NCBI RefSeq assembly: GCF_029873635.1
Contig: NC_080423.1
Coordinates: 89,325,191 to 89,389,190, forward strand
Reading direction: 5' to 3'
Length of the DNA: 64,000 nt
Source of the DNA: Malania oleifera
Taxonomy: Eukaryota > Streptophyta > Magnoliopsida > Santalales > Ximeniaceae
Positions 61,813 through 64,000 of the stretch are shown here, in pieces (within the stretch, counting starts at the first letter, position 1; each line of letters opens with the position of its first letter). The notes under the pieces were generated by a model. That model had not been told where the DNA came from. It saw nothing but the letters and a program-made list of their open reading frames with translations, and did not search any database. Made by a program: the position numbers and the translations under genes.

Positions 61813-64000
61813 ACAAGTGGGATACTGACTATGGGATATAAAAACTAGTGTCAAGATGGTATCCCACGCCGCACCATTTAATGACCAATGCTCCATCATT
61901 AATGTCCATCCCTCCTGGCCCCAATGTACTACATGTGTTTATTATATTAACCATATATGTCATCTCAATCATAACAGTCTTTAAGGTTGTTGCGTTATAA
62001 ATTTCAGATTTGGGATTCTAATAATTTATTTGGAGAGTAGTTAATAAGAGGCATGAGAGATATATTAAATTTCGGTTTATAATCTAAACTGAATTATACT
62101 CCGAGACTGGAAAAATATTATGCATATGCTGTCTTTTGGCAGAGGGCTGATATTTAAATTCAATTTTTTCTTTTAAAAATAAAAAGAGTTATGGGCAGGC
62201 ACTACATGGCATTAAATTTATGGCGTTTCAAAAGATAAGGAGGATGGAGGAGTTACCAATAGTTTTTAAAGAAAAATAAGTTCACTGACTATTCGTTAAT
62301 TGAATTTTTTTTATTTTATTAAAAATGGTAACCTAAATTAATACATATTTAAAATCATCTCTTCTTATGCACCGACTCTTTAAGCATTTGGCCCTTCAAA
62401 AACCCAGACAAAAAAAAAAAAAGACGAAAAACAAAAGGACCAAACTTGAGATAGGTCCTAGAGAGGAACTACACAGAAAAAATAAAGGGGGAAAGGAACT
62501 ACAGAGGGTAGGTGGGAGTTAGGGAGGGCACACCCACACCCTCACCCACCGATAGGACCTCATTACCGGTACAATATGGTCCTCTCATGTTTGTACTGTT
62601 CCATGCCCCCCTAAAGTTGTCAAAAATAGTCAAAAATGGTTTATTATCACCTATCACCCAAACATGCTTAACAAGTTAATTCAACCCACTACATAATTTG
62701 ATCGACTTCAATTTTATTTAATTTCAAATTATTCAAAATTAATTCTATTAAGAAGCTTAATTAACTATTTCTTTGAAATTTATACTTTTATGCTACTAAT
62801 TATTATAATTTCATTAACAACATCACAAATACCGTCAATACTTTTATGATTAATCGACTTCAAATATAATTCTTAAATTACTTTGAAAATATTTTGACAT
62901 ACAGGTCAATTTGATTCTATCTAAATTTGTCTATTAAGAAAAATGACCAAAGTTCGGATTTTAGCGACTAAACATGAATCGATGCTTATTACGATATTTA
63001 TATGTATGGGTGTGTCTGAACAAGTAAATGAGAGGCTAGTAAGGGCCAAGCTGCAGCCTATATATATATATACTTTTTGTTAGGTCTCTAGAAAGGTGAG
63101 CTAGACATTTGGGTGGTTTGGGTGTTATACTATTATATTTCAAGAATGAGGAAAGCTTATTGTATATTAGGAAACTCAGAATTTGATTTTTCAATTTAAA
63201 TTTATGTAAATTTGCATTAAATATTCTATAAAATAATATTAATTTTTTTTTTAAATTTAAGATTAAAAATTAATACTCCCAACTAAAACCTTATTTATAT
63301 TGAGAATACTAACTCTGCCACCAGAGTTGGAATAAAGGCTTGACGCATACACCTGGAAGTCACATTCATCCTAGCTTGGACGCAACTTTTGGCGCAGCTA
63401 CTCCGATCGATCCATCAGAAATTCACAGGTCACAGACGTAGTTTGCAAGTGGGAGAATAAGCCTAGCTAGCCCAGCAGCTAGGCATCATTGTTGCCTCAA
63501 CCATTTTCATCCATCCATCCATCCATCAAAATATCTATGTTTTATTTAACAAAGAAATATTTTAATAGTGAGCGGTTGGATTTTATCCGATGAACTGAAG
63601 AAAAAAAAAAATTGTATATGTAAATTACAGCTATGGCAAAAAATAGAGTCACTAGGAAGAAAATTTTTTATGTTTTGGGATTAATTGAAAGCATGTATCG
63701 TCATTATGGAAAATGCATTTCATAATGAAAGAAGGGGTTTATGCTTGGAAAGCAATTCAGTATGGGATGAATACCAAGTTGGTCTGGATCATGGCCTCCA
63801 GAAAGGGCACACAAAATAACAATGATGATACGATTGACATACTTTTTACAATCTCTACCTGAGAATTGAAGCGACCAATCCACTTAAACTGCTTGTTAAG
63901 TAAAATATAGTAAAGCGTAATTGAAGGCTAGGTACGATTAATGATGCTCAAATTGGCCTACTGGGAATCCTAGCTAGATTAATGAAGGTATAAATCCACT
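61813..64000. other. Intergenic region
   Basis: No further gene was recognised. Includes a possible distal promoter of the minus-strand gene, AT-rich DNA, a C-rich patch (62515-62560) and an (ATCC)n tract (63508-63528). Confidence 0.5.

Overview
This window reads as nuclear DNA of a flowering plant, probably a eudicot. It is AT-rich, has short exons with GT-AG introns, carries typical plant LTR retrotransposons primed by initiator tRNA-Met, and is rich in (GA)n and (TA)n microsatellites. I cannot name the species. Only two host genes are well supported. One is a nine-exon gene for a mitochondrial-type aspartate aminotransferase (9992-14028, +), in frame throughout but without a visible last exon. 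The other is a single-exon gene for a small serine-rich protein with a VPFxWExxPGTPK motif (61120-61662, -). Most of the rest is transposable elements in several nested layers.

Layout. 1-8973: a decayed Ty1/copia element (+), entered inside gag and ending in a 264-bp 3' LTR. It is interrupted by a truncated gypsy LTR ('C'), which itself holds a complete solo LTR ('A', 2119-4074, with 5-bp target duplication), and by a fold-back MITE at 5471-6058. 8974-9991: a tandemly duplicated AT-rich block in front of the aminotransferase gene. 14045-20000: intergenic DNA with a hAT-like non-autonomous element (18049-18880, 8-bp target duplication). About 19540-27100: a chromodomain-type Ty3/gypsy element (-) with further insertions. 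27440-33290: AT-rich intergenic DNA with the 3' tail of an RTE-type LINE. 33291-34276: LTR and gag of a second copia element (+), cut by a Tekay-like gypsy element (-, 34277 to about 40790). 43981-49052: a SIRE-like copia LTR and gag (+), invaded by a second SIRE-like LTR ('F'). 49053-53158: gypsy LTR 'D', split by SIRE-like solo LTR 'E1'. 55545-58504: the subterminal repeats and right end of a CACTA transposon, containing solo LTR 'E2', all lying in another SIRE-like LTR fragment ('G'). 58746-64000: intergenic DNA and the second host gene.

The most unusual pattern is not a gene. Several LTRs of both superfamilies carry, usually just upstream of a TATA box, an array of short palindromes (TCGTCGACGA, GGTCGACC, TTCGGTCGCCCGAA or AAACCGTNNANGGTTT type). 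In four LTRs the sites fall about every 20-25 bp, close to two turns of DNA, and the same core occurs in unrelated copia and gypsy LTRs. A second unusual pattern is at 34277-34430, where the end of the gypsy LTR repeats serially and each unit ends in the initiator-tRNA 3'-end sequence, as if the LTR boundary had moved past the primer-binding site several times. The aminotransferase is a third candidate: nine open exons, but with the conserved EYLPMGG segment replaced and the C-terminal exon not found.
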